Shown one piece after another: positions 1 through 8,135 of a stretch of 64,000 nucleotides of DNA; positions within the stretch are counted from its first letter, which is position 1, and each line of letters starts with the position of its first letter. The notes beneath the pieces are model-generated. The model worked only from the letters and a program-made list of their open reading frames with translations. It was not told the DNA's origin and ran no database searches. The position numbers and the translations under genes were made by a program. Source of the stretch: Micrococcales bacterium (GTDB lineage: Bacteria; Actinomycetota; Actinomycetes; S36-B12; UBA10799); the NCBI GenBank assembly GCA_016703125.1, contig JADJCR010000004.1, forward strand, positions 248,001-312,000, written 5' to 3'.

Positions 1-529
1 AGAAGGCCGCGAAGTCGTGCTCCCCCAGCAGGACCTGGGACGCCGCGTCCATGGCGGCCACGTCGAGCTCCCGTCGCTGCACCCACACGCTGCCGCGGGC
101 GCGGGGGTCGAGCAGGCCACTGTCGCTCAGCAAGTACTCGTAGCGTCGGTACCTCGCGGAGAACCGTGCGTCGAAGCCCGGTGGAGCCACGTCGGCGGCA
201 AGCACCCGGACATCGGGCGGCAGGACCGCATTGAGACGGCGAAACGCGGTCGGGGCTCCGGGCCACGCCGCGCGGGGCAGATCGACATGGCAGACCTGAC
301 CCATTGCATGAACGCCGGCATCGGTCCGCCCGGCCACAACGATGTGCGGGTGCGCTATGCGCAGGACCCTCGCGATGGCAGCGGCCAATTCGCCCTGCAC
401 GGTCCGCAACTGCGGCTGGCGGGCCCAGCCGGCGAAACCCGCACCGTCGTAGGAGAGATCCACCCGGATGCGCAAGAGCCCGCCACCTTCCGGTGCGGGC
501 TCCTGCGGATCGTTCGATGGATCAGGCAT
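1..529 (-). CDS. truA: tRNA pseudouridine synthase A, partial (3' end outside window)
   Basis: TruA converts uridines 38-40 of the tRNA anticodon arm to pseudouridine. About 176 residues are visible, starting MPDPSNDPQEP; the C-terminus lies beyond the window edge. After a loose N-terminal tail comes the family's LSYDGAGFAGWARQP segment (about residues 25-39), then AGRTDAGVHAMGQ, whose aspartate (about residue 70) is the catalytic residue of the family. RYRRYEYLL follows. The ATG overlaps the rplQ stop by 8 bp, which suggests translational coupling at the distal end of the rpoA-rplQ operon, the usual position of truA in Actinomycetota. No frameshift is seen in the visible part. Confidence 0.93.
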   Translation of the reverse strand, partial: MPDPSNDPQEPAPEGGGLLRIRVDLSYDGAGFAGWARQPQLRTVQGELAAAIARVLRIAHPHIVVAGRTDAGVHAMGQVCHVDLPRAAWPGAPTAFRRLNAVLPPDVRVLAADVAPPGFDARFSARYRRYEYLLSDSGLLDPRARGSVWVQRRELDVAAMDAASQVLLGEHDFAAF

Positions 530-1122
530 CGTCCTTGGACTGCAGCCCCTCGACAGCGTCCTGCTCGGCCTGCTCCCGCGCCGCCTCGACCTCAGCGGCT
601 GCCTCAGCCTTGGCCTCGGGCGTTTCGGCTTCCGCCTCGACCTGCTCCACGGCGGCCTCCGAGGCGGCCTCGACCTCCTCGGTGGCCTCCTGCGACGTGA
701 CAGGCGCGGCGTCACGAGCAGCGCGCTTGGTGGCCGACGTGGCCTCCGTGACGACGGCCTCGGCCATCGGCTCCACCAGGCTCGATCACGGCCATCGGCG
801 CGTTGTCACCCTTGCGGGGTCCGATTTTGGTGATGCGGGTGTAGCCACCGGGACGTCCCGCGTACTGCGGACCGATCTCGGTGAACAACTCGTGGACCAC
901 CGACTTGTCGCGGATGACGGTCATCACCCGGCGGCGGGCGTGCAGGTCACCGCGCTTGGCGAATGTGACCAGACGGTCGGCCAGCGGGCTGAGCCGCTTG
1001 GCCTTGGCCTCCGTGGTGGTGATGCGACCGTGCTGGAACAGGGCGGTGGCCAGGTTGGCGAGCATCAGTCGCTCGTGCGCCGGCCCGCCACCCAGGCGGG
1101 GTCCCTTCGACGGCTGGGGCAT
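522..1122 (-). CDS. rplQ: 50S ribosomal protein L17, interrupted by a 1-base frameshift
   Basis: bL17 is a large-subunit protein near the exit tunnel. The first reading frame runs from MPQPSKGPRLGGGPAHERLM to NAPMAVIEP. The rest, from EPMAEAVVTEATSATKRAARD onward, is in another frame. Removing one extra C (plus-strand G at 779/780) restores AVIELVEPMAEA and a protein of about 199 residues. The last ~60 residues are an Ala/Glu-rich acidic tail, a common feature of actinobacterial L17. It lies 31 bp downstream of rpoA and overlaps truA. I treat the frameshift as a probable consensus error, because both frames encode well-conserved sequence. Confidence 0.9.
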
Positions 1123-1153
1123 CGTGTTCTCCTTGAATTGCGGCAGCGGGCTC

Positions 1154-2165
1154 TTAGAGCTGCTCGTCCTCGGCGTACTGTTGGTCGTCCTCGGCGTAGA
1201 AGGTCACAGCCTGCGACGGGTCGAACCCGGCCGGGCTGTCCTTCAGGTTCAGGCCCAGGCCGCCGAGGGCGTCCTTGACCTCGTCGATGGACTTCTGGCC
1301 GAAATTGCGGATGTCCATGAGGTCCGCCTCGCTGCGGGTGAGCAACTCACCGATGGTGTGCGCCCTCGCGCTTGAGGCAGTTGTAGGACCGGACCGAGAG
1401 GTTCAGCGCCTCGATGGGCTGGCTGAACTGCTCGGCCATGTACGTGTCGACCTCGGACGGCCCGAGCTCGAGACCCTCGGCCGCGGCGTTCAGGTCGCGG
1501 GCCAGGCCGAAGAGCTCCACGAGCGTCTTGCCGGCGCTGGCGACCGCGTCCCGGGCCTGGATGCTGGACTTGGTCTCCACGTCCACGATCAGGCGGTCGA
1601 AGTCGGTGCGCTGCTCGACACGGGTCGCCTCGACCTTGTAGGTCACCTTGAGGACCGGCGAGTAGATCGCGTCCACGAGGACACGGCCGGGCTGCTTCTC
1701 GACCATGGAGCCGGCTGCGGCGGGGACATAGCCGCGGCCACGCTCCACCGTCAACTCCATCGTCAGAGACGCACCCTCACCCAGCGTCGCCAGGTGCAGG
1801 TCCGGGTTGTGGACCTCGACGCCAGTCGGGGCCTCGATGTCAGCGACGGTGACCGCGCCGGGGCCGGACGCCCGCAGGTACATGGTGACTGGCTCGTCCA
1901 TCTCGGTGCTGACCACGATGCCCTTGACGTTGAGCACCAGTTCCGTGACGTCCTCGGTCATGCCGGGAACGGTGCTGAACTCGTGCTGCACCCCGTCGAT
2001 GCGGATGCTGGTCACGGCCGCGCCGGGGATCGACGACAGCAGGGTGCGACGCAGGCTGTTGCCCAGGGTGTAGCCGAAACCCGGCTCCAGCGGTTCGAGG
2101 ACGAACCGCGAACGGGTGTCGGAGACGAACTCTTCGGTCAGGACTGGCCGACTGGCGATCTGCAC
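1154..2165 (-). CDS. rpoA: RNA polymerase alpha subunit, interrupted by a 2-base deletion
   Basis: RpoA dimerises to nucleate RNA polymerase assembly; its C-terminal domain binds UP elements and activators. The N-terminal domain (residues 1 to about 230, with PLEPGFGYTLGNSLRRTLLSS cut here to its family pattern GYTLGNSLRRTLL) and linker are intact up to NCLKREG. The C-terminal helix-hairpin domain (LLTRSEADLMDIRNFGQKS) continues in a different frame after position ~1360. Two missing bases at 1358-1363 would give KREG-x-HTIGELLTRSEADL and a normal length of 337 residues. The 5' frame ends at a TGA just after the lesion, so taken literally the protein would lack alpha-CTD. Upstream is rpsD, downstream rplQ. 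Confidence 0.92.
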
Positions 2166-2228
2166 TTTCTCTTCCTTTCTGGGACGACCGCTATATGACG
2201 CCCCGGAACCACAGCGCGGTGCTGCGGG

Positions 2229-2855
2229 TTACTTCGAGTAGAGCTCGACGATGAGCTGTTCCTGCACCTGAGTGTCGATCTGCTCACGCTGGGGCAGGGT
2301 GTGCAGGAGCACCCGGAAGTGCGATGGGATGACCTCCAGCCAGCCCGGCACGTCGCGCTCGCCGGCCTCGGCGTGGGCCACCACGAACGGCGTCATCTCG
2401 CGCGACTTGTTGCGCACCTCGACAATGTCGTTCGGCGACACCCGGTAACTGGGGATGTCGACCTTCTTGCCGTTCACGGTGATGTGGCCGTGTCGCACCA
2501 ACTGGCGGGCCATGTCCCGGCTCTTGGCGAGGCTGGCACGGAACACGACGTTGTCCAGACGACTCTCGAGGATCGTCAGGAGGTTCTCACCGGTCTTGCC
2601 CTGCTGCCGGTTGGCCTCTTCGTAGTAGCTGCGGAATTGCTTCTCGAGCACTCCGTAGATGCGGGCGCACTTCTGCTTCTCCCGCTTCTGCATCAAGTAC
2701 TCGCTCTCCTTGGTGCGGTTGCGGCCGTGCTGTCCCGGCGGGTAGGGGCGCTTCTCGACCGGGCATGCCGGCGAGTCGCACTTGGCGCCTTTGAGGAACA
2801 ACTTGGTCTTCTCGCGGCGGCAGCGTTTGCAGTCCGCGCCTGTGTAACGGGCCAT
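2229..2855 (-). CDS. rpsD: 30S ribosomal protein S4
   Basis: uS4 is a primary 16S rRNA binder that starts small-subunit assembly and can act as a translational repressor. The 208-residue protein is complete. The N-terminus holds four cysteines (CKRCRREKTKLFLKGAKC then PAC), the zinc-binding variant of S4. The S4 RNA-binding domain is at about residues 95-160 (SRLDNVVFRASLAKSRDMAR, then VRHGHITVNGKKVDIPSY). The C-terminus ends LIVELYSK. It sits between rpsK and rpoA, the arrangement found in mycobacteria and many other bacteria but not in Streptomyces, where rpsD lies elsewhere. Confidence 0.97.
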   Translation of the reverse strand: MARYTGADCKRCRREKTKLFLKGAKCDSPACPVEKRPYPPGQHGRNRTKESEYLMQKREKQKCARIYGVLEKQFRSYYEEANRQQGKTGENLLTILESRLDNVVFRASLAKSRDMARQLVRHGHITVNGKKVDIPSYRVSPNDIVEVRNKSREMTPFVVAHAEAGERDVPGWLEVIPSHFRVLLHTLPQREQIDTQVQEQLIVELYSK

Positions 2856-2872
2856 CTTCTATCTCCTGGCTC

Positions 2873-3268
2873 TCAGACCCGGCGCCGCTTGGGCGGACGG
2901 CAGCCATTGTGGGGTACGGGGGTGACGTCCTGGATCGTGCCCACCTCCAGGCCGGTGGCCTGCAGCGAACGGATGGCCGTCTCACGGCCGGACCCGGGAC
3001 CCTTGACGAACACGTCGACCTTGCGCATGCCGTGCTCCATCGCACGGCGGGCGGCAGCCTCAGCAGCCATCTGCGCGGCGTACGGGGTCGACTTGCGGGA
3101 CCCCTTGAAGCCGACCTGGCCGGAGGACGACCACGCCACGACCTGACCCTGCGGGTCGGTGATGGTGACGATCGTGTTGTTGAAGGTGCTCTTGATGTGG
3201 GCGTGACCGAAGGCCACGTTCTTCTTCTCTTTGCGGCGCTGCTTCTTCGCGCCCTTCTGGGGTGCCAT
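2873..3268 (-). CDS. rpsK: 30S ribosomal protein S11
   Basis: uS11 forms part of the platform of the small subunit near the mRNA exit. The 131-residue protein is complete, with the family segments HIKSTFNNTIVTITD, GFKGSRKSTPYAAQ, VFVKGPGSGRETAIRSL and the C-terminal DVTPVPHNGCRPPKRRRV. The start is MAPQKGAKKQRRKEKK, a basic tail typical of Actinomycetota. It follows rpsM by 26 bp and precedes rpsD by 17 bp, so it belongs to the same transcript. Confidence 0.97.
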   Translation of the reverse strand: MAPQKGAKKQRRKEKKNVAFGHAHIKSTFNNTIVTITDPQGQVVAWSSSGQVGFKGSRKSTPYAAQMAAEAAARRAMEHGMRKVDVFVKGPGSGRETAIRSLQATGLEVGTIQDVTPVPHNGCRPPKRRRV

Positions 3269-3294
3269 GGCTGCTCAGACTCCTGCTCGAATGC

Positions 3295-3672
3295 TCACTT
3301 GCCGACCTTCTTCTTGCCCGCGACCGTCTTCCGCTTGCCCTTGCGGGTGCGCGCGTTGGTGTGGGTGCGCTGGCCGCGGACGGGCAGACCGCGGCGGTGG
3401 CGAAGGCCCTGGTACGAGCCGATCTCCACCTTGCGGCGGATGTCGGCCTGCACCTCACGGCGCAGGTCACCCTCGGTCTGGAAGTTGGCCTCGATGTAGT
3501 CGCGCAGGGCGATCACGTCGGCGTCGGTCAGGTCGCGCACCCGGGTATTGGGGTCCACACCGGTCGCGGCCAGGGCTTGCTGGGCGCGGGAACGACCCAG
3601 CCCGAAGATGTAGGTCAGGCCGATCTCCACGCGCTTCTCACGCGGCAGGTCGACACCCACGATGCGTGCCAT
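3295..3672 (-). CDS. rpsM: 30S ribosomal protein S13
   Basis: uS13 sits at the top of the 30S head and contacts the P-site tRNA and the 50S subunit. The protein has 125 residues, beginning MARIVGVDLPREKRVEIGLTY, followed by the helix-two-turn-helix region (FGLGRSRAQQALAATGV), YQGLRHRRGLPVRGQRTHTN and a lysine-rich tail ending KKKVGK. It is intact. The 145-bp gap to rpmJ contains only a short GC hairpin (CCCACC-N5-GGTGGG) and no further ORF. Confidence 0.97.
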   Translation of the reverse strand: MARIVGVDLPREKRVEIGLTYIFGLGRSRAQQALAATGVDPNTRVRDLTDADVIALRDYIEANFQTEGDLRREVQADIRRKVEIGSYQGLRHRRGLPVRGQRTHTNARTRKGKRKTVAGKKKVGK

Positions 3673-3817
3673 AGGGCTCTCCTGTGTTCAGTCAGCGAAG
3701 GTGTGGTGGCGTCATCGGTCCCACCGCCCTGGTGGGTCCCCGGCCTTCGCGTCCGGGGGTGGCGTCTGGCAGCCCTATGGCATCGGGCACCAGGTTCGGA
3801 TGACGTCCTACCAGGGG

Positions 3818-3931
3818 TCAGCCCTGGCGCTGCTTGTGGCGCGGGTTCTCGCAGATCACCATGACGCGACCGTTGCGACGAATCACCTTGCACTTGTCGC
3901 AGATCTTCTTAACGCTCGGTTGAACCTTCAT
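3818..3931 (-). CDS. rpmJ: 50S ribosomal protein L36 (zinc-ribbon form)
   Basis: bL36 is the smallest large-subunit protein and helps fold 23S rRNA. The 37-residue product begins MKVQPSVKKICDKCKVIRR and ends NPRHKQRQG. It carries the zinc pattern CDKC, a third Cys in VICENP and a His in RHKQ, so this is the zinc-dependent paralogue. It lies between infA (18 bp upstream) and rpmM/rpsM downstream, the standard infA-rpmJ-rpsM order. The zinc-free paralogue that some Actinomycetota use under zinc starvation is not in the window. Confidence 0.96.
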   Translation of the reverse strand: MKVQPSVKKICDKCKVIRRNGRVMVICENPRHKQRQG

Positions 3932-3949
3932 CGGTGTCCTGCAGATTCC

Positions 3950-4171
3950 TCACTTGTACCGGTAGACGATGCGTCCCCGGGTCAAGTCGTAGGGCGAGAG
4001 CTCCACGACCACGCGGTCATCCGGAAGGATCCGGATGTAGTGCATCCGCATCTTGCCGGAGATGTGGGCGAGGACCTTGTGGCCGTTGTCCAACTCGACC
4101 CGGAACATAGCGTTCGGAAGCGACTCGATGATCGTGCCTTCGAGCTCGATCGCGTCGTCCTTCTTAGCCAT
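3950..4171 (-). CDS. infA: translation initiation factor IF-1
   Basis: IF-1 occupies the A site of the 30S subunit during initiation and assists IF-2 and IF-3. The 73-residue protein is a single S1/OB-fold domain (MAKKDDAIELEGTIIESLPN ... GKMRMHYIRILPDDRVVVEL ... TRGRIVYRYK) of normal length. The 219-bp gap to map upstream, larger than most in this cluster, could hold its own promoter. A possible -10 (TACACT, minus strand, 4248-4253) is visible but no good -35 accompanies it. Confidence 0.97.
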   Translation of the reverse strand: MAKKDDAIELEGTIIESLPNAMFRVELDNGHKVLAHISGKMRMHYIRILPDDRVVVELSPYDLTRGRIVYRYK

Positions 4172-4390
4172 GCGTGGGCCCAGTCCTCCGGTGTCTGCGG
4201 ATTTGTGCGGCAGGTGCCGCTGTCGAGGTGCATTCGCCCTCTGTTCGAGTGTAGGACATGGTCCCCGGCCCCGGCCAGGGGCCCCCCGGTCGCCGATCCG
4301 CCCAGCGCACCCGCGGGCCGTGTTGCGCGGTGGCGGCGATTCATCCGGTTTGCGGCATCCTGGCCTTCCCCGGCACGCGCGACCGGACGG

Positions 4391-5218
4391 TCAGTCGGCC
4401 AGCGCGGAGACCTGCACCCCGAGGCGCTCGAACTCCGCACGGCCACCGTCGCGGGCAGTGAGCACGAAGGGGCCGGTGGAGGTCACCGCCACGGTGTGCT
4501 CCCAGTGGGCGGCCAGGGAGCCGTCCATCGTCACGACCGTCCAGCCGTCGGGCAGCGTCACATTCTCCGGGGACCCCAACGTGATCATGGGTTCTACCGC
4601 GACGACGACGCCGGGCACCAGCGCCGGACCGCGGCCGGCCGGTCCCGTGTTGGGCACGTCGGGAGGCATGTGCATCTCGGTGCCGATGCCATGTCCCACG
4701 TAGTCGCGCACGATGCCGTAGTCGTGCGCCGCGCCCCGGATGGTGCGCTCGACCGCGGCACCGATGTCCGTCAGCCGGCCACCCGGGCGGGCATGGGCCA
4801 CGCCGTGCCACATCGCCGAGCGCGTCACGTCGGACAGTTCCTGGGCGCCTTGCCCGACCGGCCCTACCGGCACGGTGACCGCCGCATCGCCGTGCCACCC
4901 GTTGAGGATGGCCCCGCAATCGATGCTCACCAGCGCGCCGGCATGCAAGGGGTCGTCCCCCGGGATGCCGTGCACGATCGCGTTGTCGACACTGACACAG
5001 ATGCTGGCCGGGAAACCGTGGTAGCCGAGGAAGGACGGCACGGCGCCGGCCGAACGGATCACATCCTCGGCGATCGCGTCGAGATGCCTGCCGGTCACCC
5101 CGGGGGCGACGGCATCGGTCACCGCCGCCAGCGCGTCGGCCACGACCAAGCCGGCCCGGCGCATGAGACCGATCTCATCGTCGGTCTTGACCTGGATGCG
5201 GGGTTGCCGGCCGAACAC
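4391..5218 (-). CDS. map: methionine aminopeptidase, type I
   Basis: MetAP removes the initiator methionine from nascent proteins and needs two divalent metals. The 275-residue protein has the pita-bread fold with the expected ligands: Asp in SIDCGAILNGWHGDAAVTV (two), His in GHGIGTEMH, Glu in VAVEPMITLGS and Glu in HWEHTVAV. It is complete. The start is GTG, directly adjoining the adk stop (TAG-GTG), so translation is probably coupled in the secY-adk-map unit. It lacks the N-terminal SH3-binding-type extension seen in the longer actinobacterial MetAP paralogues. Confidence 0.95.
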   Translation of the reverse strand: MFGRQPRIQVKTDDEIGLMRRAGLVVADALAAVTDAVAPGVTGRHLDAIAEDVIRSAGAVPSFLGYHGFPASICVSVDNAIVHGIPGDDPLHAGALVSIDCGAILNGWHGDAAVTVPVGPVGQGAQELSDVTRSAMWHGVAHARPGGRLTDIGAAVERTIRGAAHDYGIVRDYVGHGIGTEMHMPPDVPNTGPAGRGPALVPGVVVAVEPMITLGSPENVTLPDGWTVVTMDGSLAAHWEHTVAVTSTGPFVLTARDGGRAEFERLGVQVSALAD

Positions 5219-5785
5219 CTAGTCCCCCAGCGCCGCCAGCAGGCGCCCCGTGACGTCGTCCATCGACCCCATGCCGTCGACCTTCACCAGCAGGTTCCGC
5301 TCCGTGTACACGCGCACCAGCGGGGCGGTCTGCTCCGCGTAGACGTCCATGCGGCGCCGGATGACGGCCTCGGTGTCGTCGGCGCGCCCCTGCTCCTTGG
5401 CGCGGTTCAGCAGCCGGGCGACGACCTCGTCGGTGTCCGCGGTGATCTTGACGACCTTGTCGAGCTGGCCGCCGAGCCCGGACAGGATGGAGTCCAACTC
5501 GTCAACCTGGGCCAATGTGCGGGGGTATCCGTCGAGGATGAAGCCCGCGGCGGCGTCCTGCTCGGCCAGGCGCGCGGCCACCATGGAGTTGGTGACCTCG
5601 TCCGGGACGTACTCCCCGGCCTCCATGTACCGCTTGGCCTCCAGCCCCAGCGGCGTGCCAGCGGCGAGGTTGGCCCGGAAGATGTCCCCGGTGGAGATGT
5701 GCGGCACCTGCAGACGTTCGGCGATCTTCGCGGCCTGTGTGCCCTTGCCCGCCCCGGGCGGACCCATGAGAACAATGCGCATCAT
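5219..5785 (-). CDS. adk: adenylate kinase (short form)
   Basis: Adk interconverts ATP + AMP and 2 ADP. The 188-residue protein starts MMRIVLMGPPGAGKGTQAAK, with the P-loop GPPGAGKGT at about residues 8-16. The AMP-binding segment STGDIFRANLAAGTPLG and the GFILDGYPRTLAQ motif are present. The LID insertion of the 214-residue enterobacterial enzyme is replaced by a short loop (LLNRAKEQGRADDTEAV), as in mycobacterial Adk. Two ATGs are adjacent; the first overlaps the secY stop (ATGA). The TAG stop abuts the map GTG. Confidence 0.96.
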   Translation of the reverse strand: MMRIVLMGPPGAGKGTQAAKIAERLQVPHISTGDIFRANLAAGTPLGLEAKRYMEAGEYVPDEVTNSMVAARLAEQDAAAGFILDGYPRTLAQVDELDSILSGLGGQLDKVVKITADTDEVVARLLNRAKEQGRADDTEAVIRRRMDVYAEQTAPLVRVYTERNLLVKVDGMGSMDDVTGRLLAALGD

Positions 5786-7080
5786 CGCAAGAACCCTTCG
5801 TAGCTGCGTTGCTGCAGTTGTGCTTCGATCTGTTTCACCGTATCGAGGCCGACACCCACCATGATCAGCAGTGACGTGCCACCGAAGATGAACTGTTGGC
5901 CGACCCCCAGCGAGCCGAAGGCGTACAGCGGGATCACGGCGACGACCGCGAGGTAGATCGACCCGGGGAAGGTCAGCCGGCTCAACACGTAGGACAAGTA
6001 CTGCTCGGTGGGCTTGCCTGCCCGGATGCCCGGGATGAAGCCGCCGTACTTCTTCATGTTGTCGCTGACCTCGACCGGGTTGAACGTGATCGACACGTAG
6101 AAGTACGCGAAAAAGATGATCATCGACACGTAGAAGAGCACGTACAGCGGTTCAGTGCCCTGGGAGAGGTTCCGGGCGATGAACATGCCCCACGAGGAGT
6201 TGGTGTTGCCGCTGACCGTGGCCAGCAACTGCGGGATGTACAGCAGCGACGACGCGAAGATCACCGGGATCACACCGGCCATGTTGACCTTGAGGGGGAT
6301 GTACGTCGACGCCCCACCCATCAGCTTCGACCCGACCATCTTCTTGGCGTACTGCACGGGGATGCGGCGTTGGGCCTGCTCCACGTAGACCACCGCACCG
6401 ATGATGACGACACCCACCGCCAGCGTCGCCAGAAGGACGAAGGCGCCACGGGACTGGTAGATCGACCAGAACTGCCCGGGCATCCCGGCGATGATCGACA
6501 CGAAGATCAGCAGCGACATGCCGTTGCCGACGCCGCGGTCGGTGATCAGTTCCCCGAACCACATCAGCATCGCGGCGCCCGCGGTCATGACCAGGACCAT
6601 CGTGAGGATCAGCGCGATGGACTGGTTGGGGATGAGGTTCTCGTTGCAGCCGGTGAACAACTGCCCGGGCGTACGGGCCAGTGAGATGAATGCGGTGGCC
6701 TGCAGGACCGACAGTCCGATCGTCAGGTACCGCGTGTACTGCGTCATCCTGGCTTGTCCGGACTGCCCCTCCTTGCGCAAGGCTTCCAGCCGCGGGATCA
6801 CCACTGTGAGCAACTGGATGATGATGCTCGCGGTGATGTAGGGCATGATGCCGAGCGCGAAGACGCTCAACTGCAGCAACGCCCCGCCGCTGAACAGGTT
6901 GATCAGCCCGTACAGCGAGTTCCCCTCGACCAGGGACAGACAGGTGCGGATCGCGGTGTAGTCGACACCGGGGGTGGGGATGATGGCACCCACGCGATAG
7001 ATCGCGATCAGACCGAGAGTGAACAGGATCTTGTTGCGAAGGTCCGGGGTGCGGAACGCCGCAGCGAATTGCGATAGCAA
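5782..7080 (-). CDS. secY: preprotein translocase subunit SecY (TTG start)
   Basis: SecY forms the protein-conducting channel of the Sec translocon. I place the start at the TTG at 7080, giving 432 residues beginning LLSQFAAAFRTPDLRNKILF. A strong GAGGAGG Shine-Dalgarno sits 4 bp upstream, and homologues start at this point. A further upstream ATG would add about 40 unrelated residues. Ten membrane segments are apparent, with the plug/TM2 region (NLFSGGALLQLSVFALGIMP), YVEQAQRRIPVQYAKK and NPVEVSDNMKKYGGFIPGIR of the cytosolic loops. It is separated from rplO by 429 bp of repeats, and overlaps adk by 4 bp. Confidence 0.95.
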   Translation of the reverse strand: MLSQFAAAFRTPDLRNKILFTLGLIAIYRVGAIIPTPGVDYTAIRTCLSLVEGNSLYGLINLFSGGALLQLSVFALGIMPYITASIIIQLLTVVIPRLEALRKEGQSGQARMTQYTRYLTIGLSVLQATAFISLARTPGQLFTGCNENLIPNQSIALILTMVLVMTAGAAMLMWFGELITDRGVGNGMSLLIFVSIIAGMPGQFWSIYQSRGAFVLLATLAVGVVIIGAVVYVEQAQRRIPVQYAKKMVGSKLMGGASTYIPLKVNMAGVIPVIFASSLLYIPQLLATVSGNTNSSWGMFIARNLSQGTEPLYVLFYVSMIIFFAYFYVSITFNPVEVSDNMKKYGGFIPGIRAGKPTEQYLSYVLSRLTFPGSIYLAVVAVIPLYAFGSLGVGQQFIFGGTSLLIMVGVGLDTVKQIEAQLQQRSYEGFLR

Positions 7081-7287
7081 AGATCCTCCTCGCGCGAACC
7101 CAGAGCCCGGGCGCGCAACACATGTGCCGGTACTGTCCCTGAGGGTAGCAATAGGACCGATGGCCGGGGCGGGGTCGGGGCGGGCCAGGGTTTCGTTCAC
7201 CGCGAACGCGAGTCGAGCACCCCGGTCGCTGGGTGCCGCTGGTACGGCGTTTGGCCGTCGGAGAGAACGCGCGACTGACCAGCTCGG

Positions 7288-7428
7288 GCAGTTGGGTGGG
7301 GCTCGGTGGGGTTGCAGTTGGGTGGGGCTCGGAGTTGGGTGGGGCTCGTGCAGCTGGGTGGGGCTCGTGCAGTTGGTTGACGCTCAGCGCCCGACGAACG
7401 TCAACCAACTGCACCAACCCCACCCAAC
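7288..7428. repeat. tandem and inverted repeat cluster between rplO and secY
   Basis: Four near-identical units of about 18 bp, GCAGTTGGGTGGGGCTCG, lie at 7288-7305, 7314-7331, 7332-7348 (first bases altered) and 7350-7367 (one T to C). The last runs into a 30-bp arm (7353-7382). After a 16-nt loop comes a near-perfect inverted copy (7399-7428, 27 of 30 positions paired). In the minus-strand transcript the single arm at 7428-7399 is complementary to each of the downstream units, so several mutually exclusive hairpins are possible. The 429-bp gap 7081-7509 contains no gene; this cluster and the adjoining hairpin are all I see in it. Confidence 0.85.
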
Positions 7429-7460
7429 GCGCGAGGCGTCGCACCCGGCCGTGCCAGACG

Positions 7461-7498
7461 CGAGAAGGGGGCGCCGGTCACCCGACGCCCCCTTCTCG
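7461..7498 (-). terminator. hairpin after rplO, probable terminator of the S10-spc transcript
   Basis: Perfect 13-bp stem (CGAGAAGGGGGCG at 7461-7473 pairing with 7486-7498) with a 12-nt loop, beginning 12 bp past the rplO stop. There is no U-tract on the minus strand, which is usual for hairpin terminators in high-GC genomes. It would end the long r-protein transcript before secY. Confidence 0.7.
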
Positions 7499-7509
7499 AA
7501 AAGTCACAC

Positions 7510-7950
7510 TCAGGCGGTCGTCACCGATCCGCCGGCGGCCTCGATCTTGCTCTTGGCGGTCGCGGACGCGGCGCACACGTGGACCTGGACCGCCACCGAG
7601 ATGTCGCCGTTGCCGAGCACCTTCACAGGCTGGTTCTTGCGCACCGCACCTCTGGCGGCGAGCTCCTCGGCAGTGACCTCGCCCCCTTCGGGGAACAGCG
7701 CCTCGATCTGGGCGAGGTTCACGACCTGGTAGGTCACCTTGTTGGGGCTCTTGAAGCCCTTCAGCTTCGGCAGCCGCATGTGCAGCGGGGTTTGGCCACC
7801 TTCGAACGCCGCCGACACCTGACCGCGGGCGTGCGAGCCCTTGGTCCCACGGCCGGCCGTCTTGCCCTTGGAGGCCCCACCACGGCCCTTGCGCGTCTTT
7901 GCGGTCTTCGCCCCGGGGGCAGGCCGCAGGTGATGCACCTTGAGGGTCAT
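7510..7950 (-). CDS. rplO: 50S ribosomal protein L15
   Basis: uL15 binds 23S rRNA late in 50S assembly. The 146-residue protein is complete: KVHHLRPAPGAKTAKTRKGR, the glycine-rich GGASKGKTAGRGTKGSHARG, FEGGQTPLHMRLPKLKGF and a C-terminal globular part ending AAGGSVTTA. The start ATG overlaps the last base of the rpmD TAA. It is the last gene before the repeat-rich gap that separates it from secY. Confidence 0.96.
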   Translation of the reverse strand: MTLKVHHLRPAPGAKTAKTRKGRGGASKGKTAGRGTKGSHARGQVSAAFEGGQTPLHMRLPKLKGFKSPNKVTYQVVNLAQIEALFPEGGEVTAEELAARGAVRKNQPVKVLGNGDISVAVQVHVCAASATAKSKIEAAGGSVTTA

Positions 7951-8135
7951 TACTCCACCTCCTCGACCGTCACCAAGTGGCTGACGGTGTTGACCATGCC
8001 CCGCAGTTCGGGGCGGTCCTCGATCTCAACAGTCTGCCCGATGCGGCGCAGGCCCAGCGACTTCAGCGTGGCTCGCTGGTTCTGGGTGCCGCCGATCGGC
8101 GAGCGGGTCTGGGTGACGCGAAGTTTCGCAGCCAT
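7950..8135 (-). CDS. rpmD: 50S ribosomal protein L30
   Basis: uL30 is a small 50S protein of the bacterial short type. The 61-residue product begins MAAKLRVTQTRSPIGGTQNQ and contains LKSLGLRRIGQTVEIEDRPE and GMVNTVSHLVTVEEVE, a complete match to family length. Its ATG overlaps the rpsE stop (ATGA) and its TAA overlaps the rplO start by one base, so all three are likely translationally coupled. Confidence 0.96.
   Translation of the reverse strand: MAAKLRVTQTRSPIGGTQNQRATLKSLGLRRIGQTVEIEDRPELRGMVNTVSHLVTVEEVE

Noticed and set aside
1347..1370. Programmed frameshifting in rpoA or the other broken genes
   Set aside because: No slippery heptamer with a stimulatory structure is shared among the sites, the lesions differ in sign and size, and these genes are not known to use recoding.
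4248..4253. TACACT as a -10 box for infA
   Set aside because: No acceptable -35 lies at 16-18 bp, so I mention it but do not call a promoter.
5219..5785. Truncated adenylate kinase
   Set aside because: The 188-residue form without a LID insert is the normal short type found in mycobacteria and relatives.
3662..5803. 713-codon plus-strand frame opposite rpmJ, infA, map and adk
   Set aside because: Same reason: antisense to clearly conserved genes, biased composition, no motif.
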